This document shows, in pieces, positions 34,667 to 44,979 of a stretch of DNA of 64,000 nt. The stretch is from Flavobacterium nitratireducens. Its GTDB lineage: Bacteria > Bacteroidota > Bacteroidia > Flavobacteriales > Flavobacteriaceae. The notes under the pieces are model-generated. The model saw only the letters and a program-made list of their open reading frames with translations, made no database searches and was not told the origin of the DNA. Position numbers and translations under genes: made by a program. The stretch spans positions 2,604,001 through 2,668,000 of the forward strand of contig NZ_CP121111.1 in NCBI RefSeq assembly GCF_029625335.1. Reading direction: 5' to 3'. Within the stretch, counting starts at the first letter, position 1. Every line of letters begins with the position of its first letter.

Positions 34667-34763
34667 CGAATTTTTTTAAATCATAAAATATTTTTCTTAA
34701 TTGATAGAAATATTTTAAAAGCGTAAAAAAAAAGTACATTTAGCATTTTAAATTTTAACATAT

Positions 34764-36341
34764 ATGCCAACACTCAATTGGATAGGAAAAGACAAAGTAA
34801 TTAACCATCATCAAGATGTACCTTATAAAATTTTAGAACAGCAATACACTTATAGCAATGGTTCTGAAACAGATGCTTTTGTTAGTAAAAACAAAATTAT
34901 TCACGGAGATAACCTAGAGGCTTTAAAAAGCTTACTTCCACAATATGAGGGCAAAATAAAGTGTATTTATATTGACCCTCCTTATAATACAGGAAATGAA
35001 GGCTGGGTATATAATGATAATGTAAATGACCCTAAAATAAAAAAGTGGTTAGGGCAAGTGGTAGGTAAAGAAAGTGAAGATTTATCTAGGCATGATAAGT
35101 GGCTCTGTATGATGTACCCAAGATTAAAATTACTTCATAAATTATTGGCTGATGATGGTGTGATTTTTATATCTATTGATGATGTTGAAGTTTCAAACTT
35201 AATTCAAATTATAAATGAGATTTTTGGCATTAGGAGTTTTCTCTCAGATATAATTTGGAACTCTAGAAAGTCTGTTTCAAATGATGCTGTTATTTCATTA
35301 AATCACAATCATACATTAGTATATTGCAAAGATATACAAGTATTCTATAGTAATAAAAGTAAGTTTACGTTAAAGCTAGATTCAGATGGATTTTCTAATC
35401 CTGATAATGACATAAGAGGTATATGGAAAGCTGACCCATTTGATTCCCCTGGAATTAGACCCAATTTAACCTATGAAATTGAAAACCCAAACACAGGAGA
35501 AGTATTTTTGCCTCCAAAAGGAAGATGTTGGAGAACAGGAGAAAAAGAATATTTAGATTTTTTAAAAGATAATAGAATTGTATTTGGTAAAAATGGAAAG
35601 TCTAAGCCACAATTAAAAAGGTTCTATTCAGAAGCTGAGGAAAGAGGTAAAACACCTAAATCAATTTGGGATAATGTGGGTACTGCAACTAATGGAACAC
35701 AAGAAATTCAAGATATTTTTGGTTCAAAAGTTTTTGATACTCCAAAGCCAACTACGTTCATTAAACAAATAATTGATTTGTCAACTGATAAAAACTCCAT
35801 TATCCTAGATTCCTTTGCAGGTTCAGGCACAACAGCTCATGCAGTTTTAAACCTTAATAAACAAGATGGAGGTAACAGGAAATTCATTTTAATTGAAATG
35901 GAAGATTATGCCAACACTATTACTGCTGAAAGAGTAAAAAGAGTAATCAAAGGTTATGGCTCAGAAGCTAAACCTATAGAGGGAACAGGTGGTGATTTTA
36001 GTTTTTATGAATTAGGAGAACCTATATTCTTAGAGAATGACTTATTAAATGAGGCTATTGGTATAGAAAGAATTAATGAGTATGTGTGGTTTTCTGAAAC
36101 AAAATCTAATTACATAAAGCAAAATGAACAGTACTTACTAGGAGTTAAAGAACAAACTGCCTATTATTTCTATTATGATAAAGATGCTATGACCACATTA
36201 GATGAAAGTTTTTTAAGAAAATTAAAAACTAAGGCAGAGCAATATATAATTTATGCAGATAATTGTTTGTTAGATGAAAAACTAATGAGTAAATATCACA
36301 TTATTTTCAAAAAAATACCAAGAGATATAACTAGGTTTTAA
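34764..36341 (+). CDS. mod: Type III restriction-modification methyltransferase (Mod)
   Basis: 525 aa beta-class N6-adenine methyltransferase: catalytic motif CIYIDPPYNTGNEGWVYND (DPPY) comes before the AdoMet-binding motif ILDSFAGSGTTAHAVLNL. The central region (about residues 150-310) is the target-recognition part. Length is a little short for Mod (usually about 600 aa). The Mod-typical WLCMMYPRLKLLHKLLADDG is present. It modifies one strand of an asymmetric site and gives specificity to Res, encoded 9 bp downstream. Confidence 0.93.
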   Translation: MPTLNWIGKDKVINHHQDVPYKILEQQYTYSNGSETDAFVSKNKIIHGDNLEALKSLLPQYEGKIKCIYIDPPYNTGNEGWVYNDNVNDPKIKKWLGQVVGKESEDLSRHDKWLCMMYPRLKLLHKLLADDGVIFISIDDVEVSNLIQIINEIFGIRSFLSDIIWNSRKSVSNDAVISLNHNHTLVYCKDIQVFYSNKSKFTLKLDSDGFSNPDNDIRGIWKADPFDSPGIRPNLTYEIENPNTGEVFLPPKGRCWRTGEKEYLDFLKDNRIVFGKNGKSKPQLKRFYSEAEERGKTPKSIWDNVGTATNGTQEIQDIFGSKVFDTPKPTTFIKQIIDLSTDKNSIILDSFAGSGTTAHAVLNLNKQDGGNRKFILIEMEDYANTITAERVKRVIKGYGSEAKPIEGTGGDFSFYELGEPIFLENDLLNEAIGIERINEYVWFSETKSNYIKQNEQYLLGVKEQTAYYFYYDKDAMTTLDESFLRKLKTKAEQYIIYADNCLLDEKLMSKYHIIFKKIPRDITRF

Positions 36342-36350
36342 ATAGATACA

Positions 36351-39013
36351 ATGGAGCTAAAGCCATACCAACAAGACGTAATAAAAGATTTAGAAAATTA
36401 CCTTTCTTATCTACAACAACATACCAATCCAGCTAAAGCTTTTAATGAGTTTTGGACTGACAGAGTGGGTGCATATAATCCACTTACACAATCTGGAATG
36501 AAACCCTATAAAGACAACATTCCCGGAGCAGTACATATTGCTGTAAAAGTTCCAACTGCTGGTGGTAAAACTTTCATAGCTTGCAATGCCTTATACACTA
36601 TAAATAAATTTTTCAATCAAGGAAATGCAAAAGCTGTAGTTTGGCTTGTGCCTTGGAGTAATTTGTTACAGCAAACTTATAACAATTTAAATAACCCTAG
36701 TCATCCATACAGAGAGAAAATCAATAGTCTTTTTGGTCATAAAGTAGAAGTATATCAAAAAGACCAACTTTTGCAAGGAGCTAATTTCAATCCAACTTCT
36801 GCAACTGAACAACTGAATATTTTTGTATTGAATTTTAGTAGTTTAAGAATTGATAAAGCTAAAAAAGAAGATAGGAAGATATTTCAAGAAAATGGTGCTT
36901 TAGAAGCTTTTAGAGAGACTATTATAAATAAAGATTTAGTACTTGAAGATACAGATGAAACTGCTTTAATCAATGTTATTAGGAGTTTAAATCCTATTGT
37001 GATTGTTGATGAAAGCCACAATGCAGAAAGTGATTTGAGTGTAGAAATGCTCAAAAATTTAAACCCCTCTATGGTTCTAGATTTAACAGCTACACCAAAG
37101 GAGAATAGTAATATTATTAGTTTTGTTAGTGCTTTAAAATTAAAGCAAGAGCATATGGTAAAATTACCTGTTGTGGTTTACAATCATCACAAAAAAGAAG
37201 AAGTTATCAATAGTGCATTACATCTTCAAAGACAACTAGAATTATTAGCCAAAGAAGAAGAAACTATCACAGGAAAATATATAAGACCTATCATTTTATT
37301 TCAAGCTCAGTCTAATATCAAAGGGAAAGATAATACAACCTTTCAAAAAATTAAGGAGCAATTAGTTAAGTTAAGAATACCTGAAGAACAAATCAAAATC
37401 AAAGTTAGTGGTATCGATGAGTTAAAAGGAATTAATTTAATGGATAGAAATTGCCCAGTTAGATACATAATAACTGTAAATGCACTTAAAGAGGGTTGGG
37501 ATTGTCCTAATGCTTATATTTTAGCTTCTTTGGCAGATAAATCTTCTCCTGTAGAAGTAGAGCAAATTTTAGGTAGGGTATTAAGACAGCCTTATGTAAC
37601 AAAACATAATAGTCCTTTATTGAACATGTCTTTTGTATTAACTGCATCTGCTAGATTCAATGATACTTTAAATAATATTGTAAAAGGATTACAAGATGCT
37701 GGATTTTCTAAAGAAGATTATTTTGCAGAGGAATTACCAGTACCAAAATTAACCAATGAAGAAATTTTACAACAAGATTTGTTTGAAAATCCTGTTGTTA
37801 CAGAAGTAAAATCTGATGATGATTTTAATATAAATGCTATTGACTTTAACCCTGATGAAGAAGTTACTTTAGAAAGCTATACTAATAACATAACAGTTAT
37901 AGGACACATTACTGAAAAAGCTGTAATAGAGAGTAAAGTTTTTGAAGAAAAAGTAAACAGCATAGAGATTGATGATAATACCACCTTTTTTACAGAAGTT
38001 ATGAAGCAAACTCCAAAAAGATATGTAATAGATAAACAATTTGAATCTATTACAAAAACTATTGTATTACCTCAATTTTTCTTAAAAACTGAAACAGATG
38101 AATTAGCTCAAAATATTTTGTTTGAAGAGCTAACAGAAAGTGATTATTTACTAAACAAAAATAGTTTGTTAAAAGGTTTCAACTTACTAGAGTGTGATAC
38201 TAAAATTAATTTTGATGAAATTTCTGCTGAGATTTATTCTGTAGATTTTGATAGTAGTAAAGGAACTGCAACTGCTAATAAAGTTTCACAAAGAGCAAAA
38301 AATATATTAGTAGATACTATTTTGTCTAAACCAAAAGAAAACCAAATTAAAGATGTAAGTAAGTTTATTGTAAGCAAATTAGGTGATATGACACCTATTT
38401 CAGAGCAAGATTTAAAGCGTTATGTAGGTAGGGTATTCGAAAGTTTATCTAATGATCAAATCAGAGACATTATCCATAATGAGTTTATTTACATTCAAAA
38501 AATTAAAAACAAAATCAACGACTTAAGTTCTGCATATTCAAAACAAAGATTTAAGATATTGCTTGATTCCAATGAGGTTTTTGTAAAAGAGAATTTTTTA
38601 TTTAGTGAAAGTATCAACCCTATCAACTTAAGCACTGCAATTGGGAAATCATTATATGAACGTGAAGATACTATGAATGGATTTGAACAAGATATGATTA
38701 TGACCATTGCAACAATGGATAATGTAATATTTTGGCATAGAAACTTAACACGTGGCAAAGGGTTTTTATCAATGGATATTATAGAGACCATTACCCTGAC
38801 TTTATTATTTATACCAAAAAAGGAAACATTGTTTTAATTGAAACTAAAGGAGACTATTTGGATAATGATGATAGTAAAGATAAAAATAAGTTAGGCAAAA
38901 TATGGGCTGAAAAATCAGGAGAGAAGTACAAGTATTTTATGGTTTTTCAAACCAAAAATGTAGAAGATTGCTATACAGCAAATACAATAATTGAAGTTTT
39001 AAAGAGGTTGTAG
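36351..39013 (+). pseudogene. res: Type III restriction endonuclease (Res), apparent frameshift near C-terminus
   Basis: The 828-aa ORF has SF2 helicase motifs: HIAVKVPTAGGKTFIACNAL (Walker A), IVIVDESHNAESDL (DExH), VLDLTATP, NALKEGWDCPNAYIL and VEQILGRVLRQP. It ends early at 38837 with an unrelated tail. In the neighbouring frame, from the T5 run at 38763-38767, the sequence continues FINGYYRDHYPDFIIYTKKG, then NIVLIETKGDYLDNDDS, the PD-(D/E)xK nuclease, and stops at 39013. One missing T explains it. If real, the protein keeps translocase but loses its nuclease; if a sequencing error, the gene is intact. Confidence 0.9.
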
Positions 39014-39015
39014 AT

Positions 39016-42000
39016 ATGAAAGGTTTATTAGAAGACAATTCAGAAACAATAGAGTTTTTAGAGCAAAATATTTTCCCTAAAATTCATAATGGAAATACAA
39101 TCCTATTTCTAGGAGCGGGATTTTCCGTGACTGATAAGAAAAAATATTTAGGTTCTGAAATAATTTCATACTACCAAGAAAAATTACAAGTAAATCTTGA
39201 CACTAATGATTTAGTTGAATTTCTTGATAGGGCTTCTACATTGGATAAGTTCAACAGATATGAATTTGACCAATATATTAAATCTATTTTAGTTAAGATA
39301 AAACCTGAAAGATTTCATAAAGTTATTGCTGGATTAGATTGGAGACAAATTATAACAACTAATCTTGATTTAATACTGGAAAATGCTTATGATGATATTA
39401 AAGGAACTACTGAGGAACATAAGGAAATTTTACCAGTCAGAAATATAAATGAATATAATTTGGGCGTTTCAAATGACCAAATTAAGTATGTAAAATTAAA
39501 TGGATGTATAAGTAATATCAGTAAATATAATTTTGTTTTTTCATCAGATGATTTTACAAAAAGCAAAAAATTTTACAATACTGTTTTAAAAAACTTGAAC
39601 AACCTTTCCACTAATGTAAATTTCTTATCCATAGGATATTCTTTTACAGATGGTCTAGCTAAACAATTGCTTGAGACTATGAGAAAAGATAATATTCAAA
39701 AAGAAAAAGTAATTTACAATGTTGACCCTTTTCCTAATGAGAGTTTAATACCATTTTTGGAGAGTAATAATGTGATAACAATAAAATTGACATCTTCAAA
39801 ATTCATTGAATATTACGAGAAATGGGAAAGTGAAAAATTAGACAGAATAGCATCTAAATCAGCTACTAAATTTTACAATAAGGATAATATTAAAATTACT
39901 CTTGACCCTAAGCTTCAAATAAGATTGAATGGCAAAATTAAGCAGCTTAAATCTGCAATAGAAGATGAAACAATTAAACCAGAAGATTTTTACAAAGGGC
40001 ATTCTCCCAATTATTCCATAATTCTCAAAGACTATGATGTAATTAAATCTAAAGTAAACAAAAAAATTACAGAACAAATTTTAGCATCAAATACTAATAA
40101 TGGTCTAATTCCAATAAATTTTTTATCGGGTAATTATGGTATAGGCAAATCAACAATTTCTTACAGGGTTCTAAAAGAATTTACTAATGATTTAGATTAC
40201 TTATGTATAGAAATTATTGACCCTAGTGATATAAGAACTCAAGATATTGAAGAAATAATTAAAAAGAGTAATGCTAAAAACATAGTTTTATTAATTGACA
40301 CAATAGAGCGCAATTCAACTTTTAAAGATTTTATTAATTTTAGAATCAGATTAAGTGAAGAACAGCTACCATATAATATTTCTTTTTTAGCACCAATAAG
40401 GGAAAATATTTTGAAAAAATATTTGGTTGCTTACACATACAAAAACATCAATGTAATAGAGATTAATCATAAATTAGAAGATTCTGAAATCACTACTTTA
40501 ATACAAAAATTAAAACTCTATAATCTGATAAGTGTAAGAGATAAAAATGAAGAGAAAAGATATTTTGAAAGAATAAAATTTGAATTTAATTCTGACCCAT
40601 ATGTAGCAATGTTATCTATTGTTGAGGGTAATAAGCTTGAGAAGATTATTGATAGTGTATTAAATTTGATTGATGTTGAAGCAAAAACTGCTTTTATTTT
40701 CACATCTCTTTTATATCAATACAAAATACCAATGCCAGGTAGCATTTTAAAGAAATTAGTTTCTAGAAGCTGGGATGATTTTAAGAAAAATGTTTTGGAA
40801 GTGGATTGTAAAGGCTTGCTAATTAATGAAATTGAAAAACCATTTGACACTAAAGAAGACTTATTTTTTAAAACAAAACACAGCATAATTTCTGAAAAAT
40901 GCATTTCAATATCATATAAGAATAATGAAAAATTATTTAATGATTATTTGAAGATAATTAGACAATTTAATCCAAATGATGATCATTCAAGAATATGTGT
41001 TGATTTATTAAAATCACTAAAAGTTAATGATGTTTTTCAAAATGAAAAAATCAATAAACTTTATGATGAAGCAAGTTTAATTTTTGATACTATTCAAAAT
41101 TTCAATATACATTATGCAATAAATTTAGAATCAAGAAAAGACAAGAAAAGTTTAGAAAAAGCAGCAACAAAATTGCAATATATTGATTCTTTTTATGAAA
41201 AAAGAAATTCTCATATTACACATAGAAGAGGTTCGATAGAATTTAATCTTGCTAGAATTTATCATAAAGAGAAAGAGTTTTATTTAAGAAATGAAAGTTT
41301 AGAAAGTGCTAGAGACTTTTTTGAAATAAAATTAAGTATTGATAGATTCAGTTCTTACAGTTATTATGATTACATAAAATTAGAATTGTGGACTCTTCAA
41401 AATGTACTTGTTGATGAAGATGAAATATTAAAACAACACACAATAATTCAAGATTTATTTATTAAGGCAATTCAATCTGTGTATGAAAATATTGATAGAA
41501 TTTTAAAACTTAAAGAGAGTTACATAAAGGATATTAAAACTAATCATATAACTCAAGTTGAGATAATTAAGCATTTTGAAAGTTTATATGAAAATTCAGA
41601 GACTAGACCTTTTGCTTTAATATTTAAGCTTAATACAATTGAAAATGATTATTTCAATTTTGGCAAGAATTTGTTAAAAGGATATTCAGAATTTGATATA
41701 ATAAATGAACTTGAAAATTATTTGCATATTGATTCTGTTAAAGAAACTATTTTTAATTTTCATTCTAAAAGATTATATGATTTAGATTCCAGAATGGTAA
41801 TCAATAAGTACAAAAATGATACTGTTATTAAAAAAGATTTATTTAATTATCATTATACTTTTTTTAGAAAAGAATGTTATGATCACCAGTTTTCATATGC
41901 AGACAAACATTTAAAAGAAATTAGTAAAAATTTTAAATATCTAAATTTAACAATTAAAGAGTTCTGGATTGATGATGATGATTTTACACCTAAAAAATTT

Positions 42001-42186
42001 GAAGGTACCGTAATTCATTTTAAAGAACAACTAGTATTTAATGTCCGATTGTTTGGTTTATCAAGTAAATTTAGAATAAGCAAATCAGATTATTTAAAAG
42101 TTAAAAAGAATACAAAATATTTTGCAAATTTAACTTTTACTCCCAAAGGTATCTGTTCTGTTAATTTCGAAGAAGTAAAAGATTGA
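39016..42186 (+). CDS. SIR2-like domain plus STAND-type NTPase (anti-phage candidate)
   Basis: 1056 aa. N-terminal SIR2-like Rossmann domain (residues about 20-270): ILFLGAGFSV (GAGxS), WRQIITTNLDLILENA (TTNxD) and NFLSIGYSFTDGLAKQLL. The usual KLHG catalytic histidine is replaced: YVKLNGCISN has Asn162 (codon AAT, 39499-39501). A P-loop follows (FLSGNYGIGKSTISYRV, about 370-384) with Walker B NIVLLIDTIE (about 421-430), then about 600 residues of helical repeat-like sequence, typical of STAND sensors. Similar SIR2-STAND proteins degrade NAD+ when they sense phage products. It starts 2 bp after the res stop at 39013, so it is coupled to the R-M operon. Confidence 0.8.
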   Translation: MKGLLEDNSETIEFLEQNIFPKIHNGNTILFLGAGFSVTDKKKYLGSEIISYYQEKLQVNLDTNDLVEFLDRASTLDKFNRYEFDQYIKSILVKIKPERFHKVIAGLDWRQIITTNLDLILENAYDDIKGTTEEHKEILPVRNINEYNLGVSNDQIKYVKLNGCISNISKYNFVFSSDDFTKSKKFYNTVLKNLNNLSTNVNFLSIGYSFTDGLAKQLLETMRKDNIQKEKVIYNVDPFPNESLIPFLESNNVITIKLTSSKFIEYYEKWESEKLDRIASKSATKFYNKDNIKITLDPKLQIRLNGKIKQLKSAIEDETIKPEDFYKGHSPNYSIILKDYDVIKSKVNKKITEQILASNTNNGLIPINFLSGNYGIGKSTISYRVLKEFTNDLDYLCIEIIDPSDIRTQDIEEIIKKSNAKNIVLLIDTIERNSTFKDFINFRIRLSEEQLPYNISFLAPIRENILKKYLVAYTYKNINVIEINHKLEDSEITTLIQKLKLYNLISVRDKNEEKRYFERIKFEFNSDPYVAMLSIVEGNKLEKIIDSVLNLIDVEAKTAFIFTSLLYQYKIPMPGSILKKLVSRSWDDFKKNVLEVDCKGLLINEIEKPFDTKEDLFFKTKHSIISEKCISISYKNNEKLFNDYLKIIRQFNPNDDHSRICVDLLKSLKVNDVFQNEKINKLYDEASLIFDTIQNFNIHYAINLESRKDKKSLEKAATKLQYIDSFYEKRNSHITHRRGSIEFNLARIYHKEKEFYLRNESLESARDFFEIKLSIDRFSSYSYYDYIKLELWTLQNVLVDEDEILKQHTIIQDLFIKAIQSVYENIDRILKLKESYIKDIKTNHITQVEIIKHFESLYENSETRPFALIFKLNTIENDYFNFGKNLLKGYSEFDIINELENYLHIDSVKETIFNFHSKRLYDLDSRMVINKYKNDTVIKKDLFNYHYTFFRKECYDHQFSYADKHLKEISKNFKYLNLTIKEFWIDDDDFTPKKFEGTVIHFKEQLVFNVRLFGLSSKFRISKSDYLKVKKNTKYFANLTFTPKGICSVNFEEVKD

Positions 42187-42242
42187 CAAATAAACTTTTT
42201 TGAAATTTAATTCTAAATTAATAAATACAAAATAATCTAGAT

Positions 42243-42273
42243 AAAAAAGACAGCCTTTTGAGCTGTCTTTTTT
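42243..42273. terminator. Bidirectional terminator
   Basis: AAAAAAGACAGC / GCTGTCTTTTTT around a 7-nt loop. It separates the converging SIR2-STAND gene and GIY-YIG gene. Confidence 0.9.
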
Positions 42274-42274
42274 C

Positions 42275-42934
42275 TTATATATAATTCCAAATAAATCCTC
42301 CCGAAGTTTTGCGTTCACCACGGCAACATTTTGCTATACCTGTATTGGAAATGCCAGTTTCTTTCGAAGCATCAGTAACAGATTTAAATCGAGTAATTTC
42401 CTCACCATTTAAATTATACTGAATTACCTGTTTTTTTCTTTTGTCAGTTATAGTTAAAAAAGGTTCTTTATATTCATAGCTCCATAAATATCCTCTTAAA
42501 GTATGATTGTTATTCCAACAAGCTCTTGAAAGATATTGTTTTTTTACATTAATAATTTGGGCTGCTGATTTTAAATCTTTAAAAGTGTTAATCAATTTTC
42601 CATCTAAGTTATATTGATATATACTTTTCTTTATTCCACCACCTTTATCTGAATTATAACCATTCTCAAATGAGTTGTTTTCTGAAATATATTTGATTTC
42701 TTTTGAGGCTAATTCATCTGGAGTAGTTGCTGTATCAATTTGAACCCAATTAAAGGAATCACTTCCATATTTGTTAATTGCAATATGAAATTTGTTGTTA
42801 CTTCCTGATTTTGATTTTTGAATATGATCATTTTTTCTACTTTCAATAGATTGAGTAGTTGCTCCGATATAGATTTCTCCTGTTTTAACATTTTCTGCTT
42901 TGTAAATAATATACTTATTAATCGTGTTCTCCAT
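42275..42934 (-). CDS. GIY-YIG endonuclease with NUMOD repeats
   Basis: 219 aa. GIY-YIG domain: NKYIIYKAENVKTGEIYIGA (I-I-Y...Y-I-G), then TTQSIESRKNDHIQKSKSG and Glu in LASKEIKYISENNSFENGYN. Two NUMOD1-type DNA-binding repeats follow (SIYQYNLDGKLINTFKDLKS and QVIQYNLNGEEITRFKSVTD), each with an HTH helix. This is a free-standing homing endonuclease type. It lies 16 bp downstream of the polymerase-like gene and may home into or regulate that locus. Confidence 0.9.
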   Translation of the reverse strand: MENTINKYIIYKAENVKTGEIYIGATTQSIESRKNDHIQKSKSGSNNKFHIAINKYGSDSFNWVQIDTATTPDELASKEIKYISENNSFENGYNSDKGGGIKKSIYQYNLDGKLINTFKDLKSAAQIINVKKQYLSRACWNNNHTLRGYLWSYEYKEPFLTITDKRKKQVIQYNLNGEEITRFKSVTDASKETGISNTGIAKCCRGERKTSGGFIWNYI

Positions 42935-42950
42935 TTAATCATTTTCATTA

Positions 42951-44486
42951 TTAATAATTTATTTGTGCTGTGGTATAAACATTGCATTGTAATACAACTT
43001 TATCCATAATTGATTTAACCTTTTCAGCATCACTTTTTTTACAGAATAGAGCATCATATACATAACCAACATTGATTCCTTCTGCATTTAACAACCTAAT
43101 ACATTCAGTCATAATTTCTACTTCCTTTGCAAAAAACTTCATTGATGTAATTTTATGTTTTTTATTACTACTCCATTTGTCTTGTACTATTGCATTGAGC
43201 ATTTGAGGTTCTGAAGATTCATAATATTTATAAAGAATACTTGATCTCATGTCTCTTTGTGTTTTATTAAAAAATGAAAGATGTTCTATTTTTACATCTT
43301 CCTTTTTATAATTTGTTTCATTGGCAACTATTTCATGTGTTATATATTTCTTAGAACCTCCATAAATTGTCATTGCAATATTTGGATGTAGAGCTTTATA
43401 ATCTACTTCAACTATTGGTTCATCATCAATTTTAAGTTGATTTCTTATCCAACTAGGCATCAATGTAAAACTATCTACAACTCTTCCACCAGATTTTTCA
43501 TCGCCAATAATTGGTATTAAAAAGCTTCTTTTAGTTAAGAATTCAAATAATTTTATGTTTTCTTCTACAAAACTTCTTGATGAAGCATCTTTAAAGTAGG
43601 ATTTATTATGTTTATTTAAAAAAGTTAGAATTTTACCTTTTTTAGTTTTGTGTTTGGCTTTTACAAGTTTTTTTGCTTCTATTTTTAAATCGTCCAATGT
43701 AGGAAGCTCTATTTTTGAATATAGTCCAATAAGGTTATTTGCTATAATATTGGTCTGTGCTTTATTTAATTGGCTGTAAAAAAACTCATTTCTTTTTTGA
43801 AGAATATCTTTATCTTTAATGCTATATTCTACAAGACCTGAATTATAATAGGTATTTGTTAAACTGTATGATTTACATACAATTCCTTCTTGATAGGTTT
43901 CATTTCCCAATCCATTAGTTTTTATTTGAATCAATGCATCTGTTGTATTTGTGCAGTATTTAAGAGCTTTTATGATTTTAGAGTAAATTATTGTATTGTC
44001 TTTTCCTTTTTTAGTTTGTAAGTCCATAATTCTAGATGATAGTTCTTTCCATTTATTCTCAGAATATATTGTTGAGGATAAATTTGAAAGTAGAATTAGA
44101 CATTTTTCAATAGCTATATCCGTATTATTGTCGATAGCTCTTAAATATTCTATAGGAATACATTTTTCAAGATGTCTTTTAGATTTTTTTGGAATGTATA
44201 TTTTATCTATATTTTGAAAAAATAGCGGAAAAGTGGAATTTAAATCACTAATATCTTCAGTGCAATATAACTCTGAATGCTTTGTATTTAAAGGGTTTTC
44301 TTTAATATTACTTGCATTATTACTATCAGTAACATATATGAAGTTTATATTGTTATTAATATTAGTATTAGACTTAATTCTAGTAGTTAATAGTTTGGAT
44401 TTAATTTTCCCGGTTAGATTTGGTTTTTTCGTAATACAAGAAGTAATCTGCCCAATATTTTGAGCGTTGTTAGTTTGAATTGTCAT
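42951..44486 (-). CDS. Polymerase-like (palm-domain) protein, unassigned
   Basis: 511 aa. The first 200 residues are Asn/Lys-rich and unrecognised. The C-terminal half resembles a palm-type polymerase: GRVVDSFTLMPSWIRNQLKI, EPIVEVDYKALHPNIAMTIY (Asp362, motif A-like D-x-x-x-L-H-P), NKTQRDMRSSILYKYYES and INVGYVYDALFCKKSDAEKV (Asp478, motif C-like Y-D-A). The two aspartates could bind metal ions as in DNA or RNA polymerases. I cannot place it in a known family. Partners in the same direction are a GIY-YIG endonuclease and, upstream after a 500-bp gap, an 82-aa ORF. Function in replication or priming of the island is inferred. Confidence 0.5.
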   Translation of the reverse strand: MTIQTNNAQNIGQITSCITKKPNLTGKIKSKLLTTRIKSNTNINNNINFIYVTDSNNASNIKENPLNTKHSELYCTEDISDLNSTFPLFFQNIDKIYIPKKSKRHLEKCIPIEYLRAIDNNTDIAIEKCLILLSNLSSTIYSENKWKELSSRIMDLQTKKGKDNTIIYSKIIKALKYCTNTTDALIQIKTNGLGNETYQEGIVCKSYSLTNTYYNSGLVEYSIKDKDILQKRNEFFYSQLNKAQTNIIANNLIGLYSKIELPTLDDLKIEAKKLVKAKHKTKKGKILTFLNKHNKSYFKDASSRSFVEENIKLFEFLTKRSFLIPIIGDEKSGGRVVDSFTLMPSWIRNQLKIDDEPIVEVDYKALHPNIAMTIYGGSKKYITHEIVANETNYKKEDVKIEHLSFFNKTQRDMRSSILYKYYESSEPQMLNAIVQDKWSSNKKHKITSMKFFAKEVEIMTECIRLLNAEGINVGYVYDALFCKKSDAEKVKSIMDKVVLQCNVYTTAQINY

Positions 44487-44979
44487 TTAGAATTATTTAA
44501 TTAATGTAATAATATGAAATGCAATTACTTAAGAATTGGTAGTTAGTGTTTATCAGTTTTTTACAGGAATGATTTTTTTTGAATTGGTAGTGAAGTCTTA
44601 AAGAATTTTATTTCTTAAATAAATTGCAAAATTGAAATTGTTCAACTGAAGAAAACTTGATTTTTAGGTAAATTAGTCACTACAGTTTTTTGATTTGGAA
44701 TAATCACTTTACTAGAAGTGCGAGTAAAGTTTCAATAAATATAAATATACAACATTTTTTCTAAAAAAGCAAGTTTTTTCTTAATTTTTTTCTAATATTT
44801 TCTAATGGGACTTCATAATTTTTTTAGATTATAAAAGCGAGATTTTACAAATATTTAGTTTTTCTATTTATAAAAACTCGCTTTATGGTCTAGACAATAC
44901 GTTTTCAATTGTTTTTTGATGTAGGAGAAACAGTTTCAAAAGATTGGTTAACAAAAAAGCATAACTCCTTTTAGCTATT
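44487..44979. other. Gene-free region upstream of the polymerase-like gene
   Basis: 493 bp, very A/T-rich, with an inverted repeat AAAGCGAG (44834-44841) / CTCGCTTT (44877-44884) and a twice-repeated TTGAATTGGTAGT-like motif (about 44528-44595). No gene is seen. It may contain the promoter of the polymerase-like gene or a replication origin. Confidence 0.35.
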
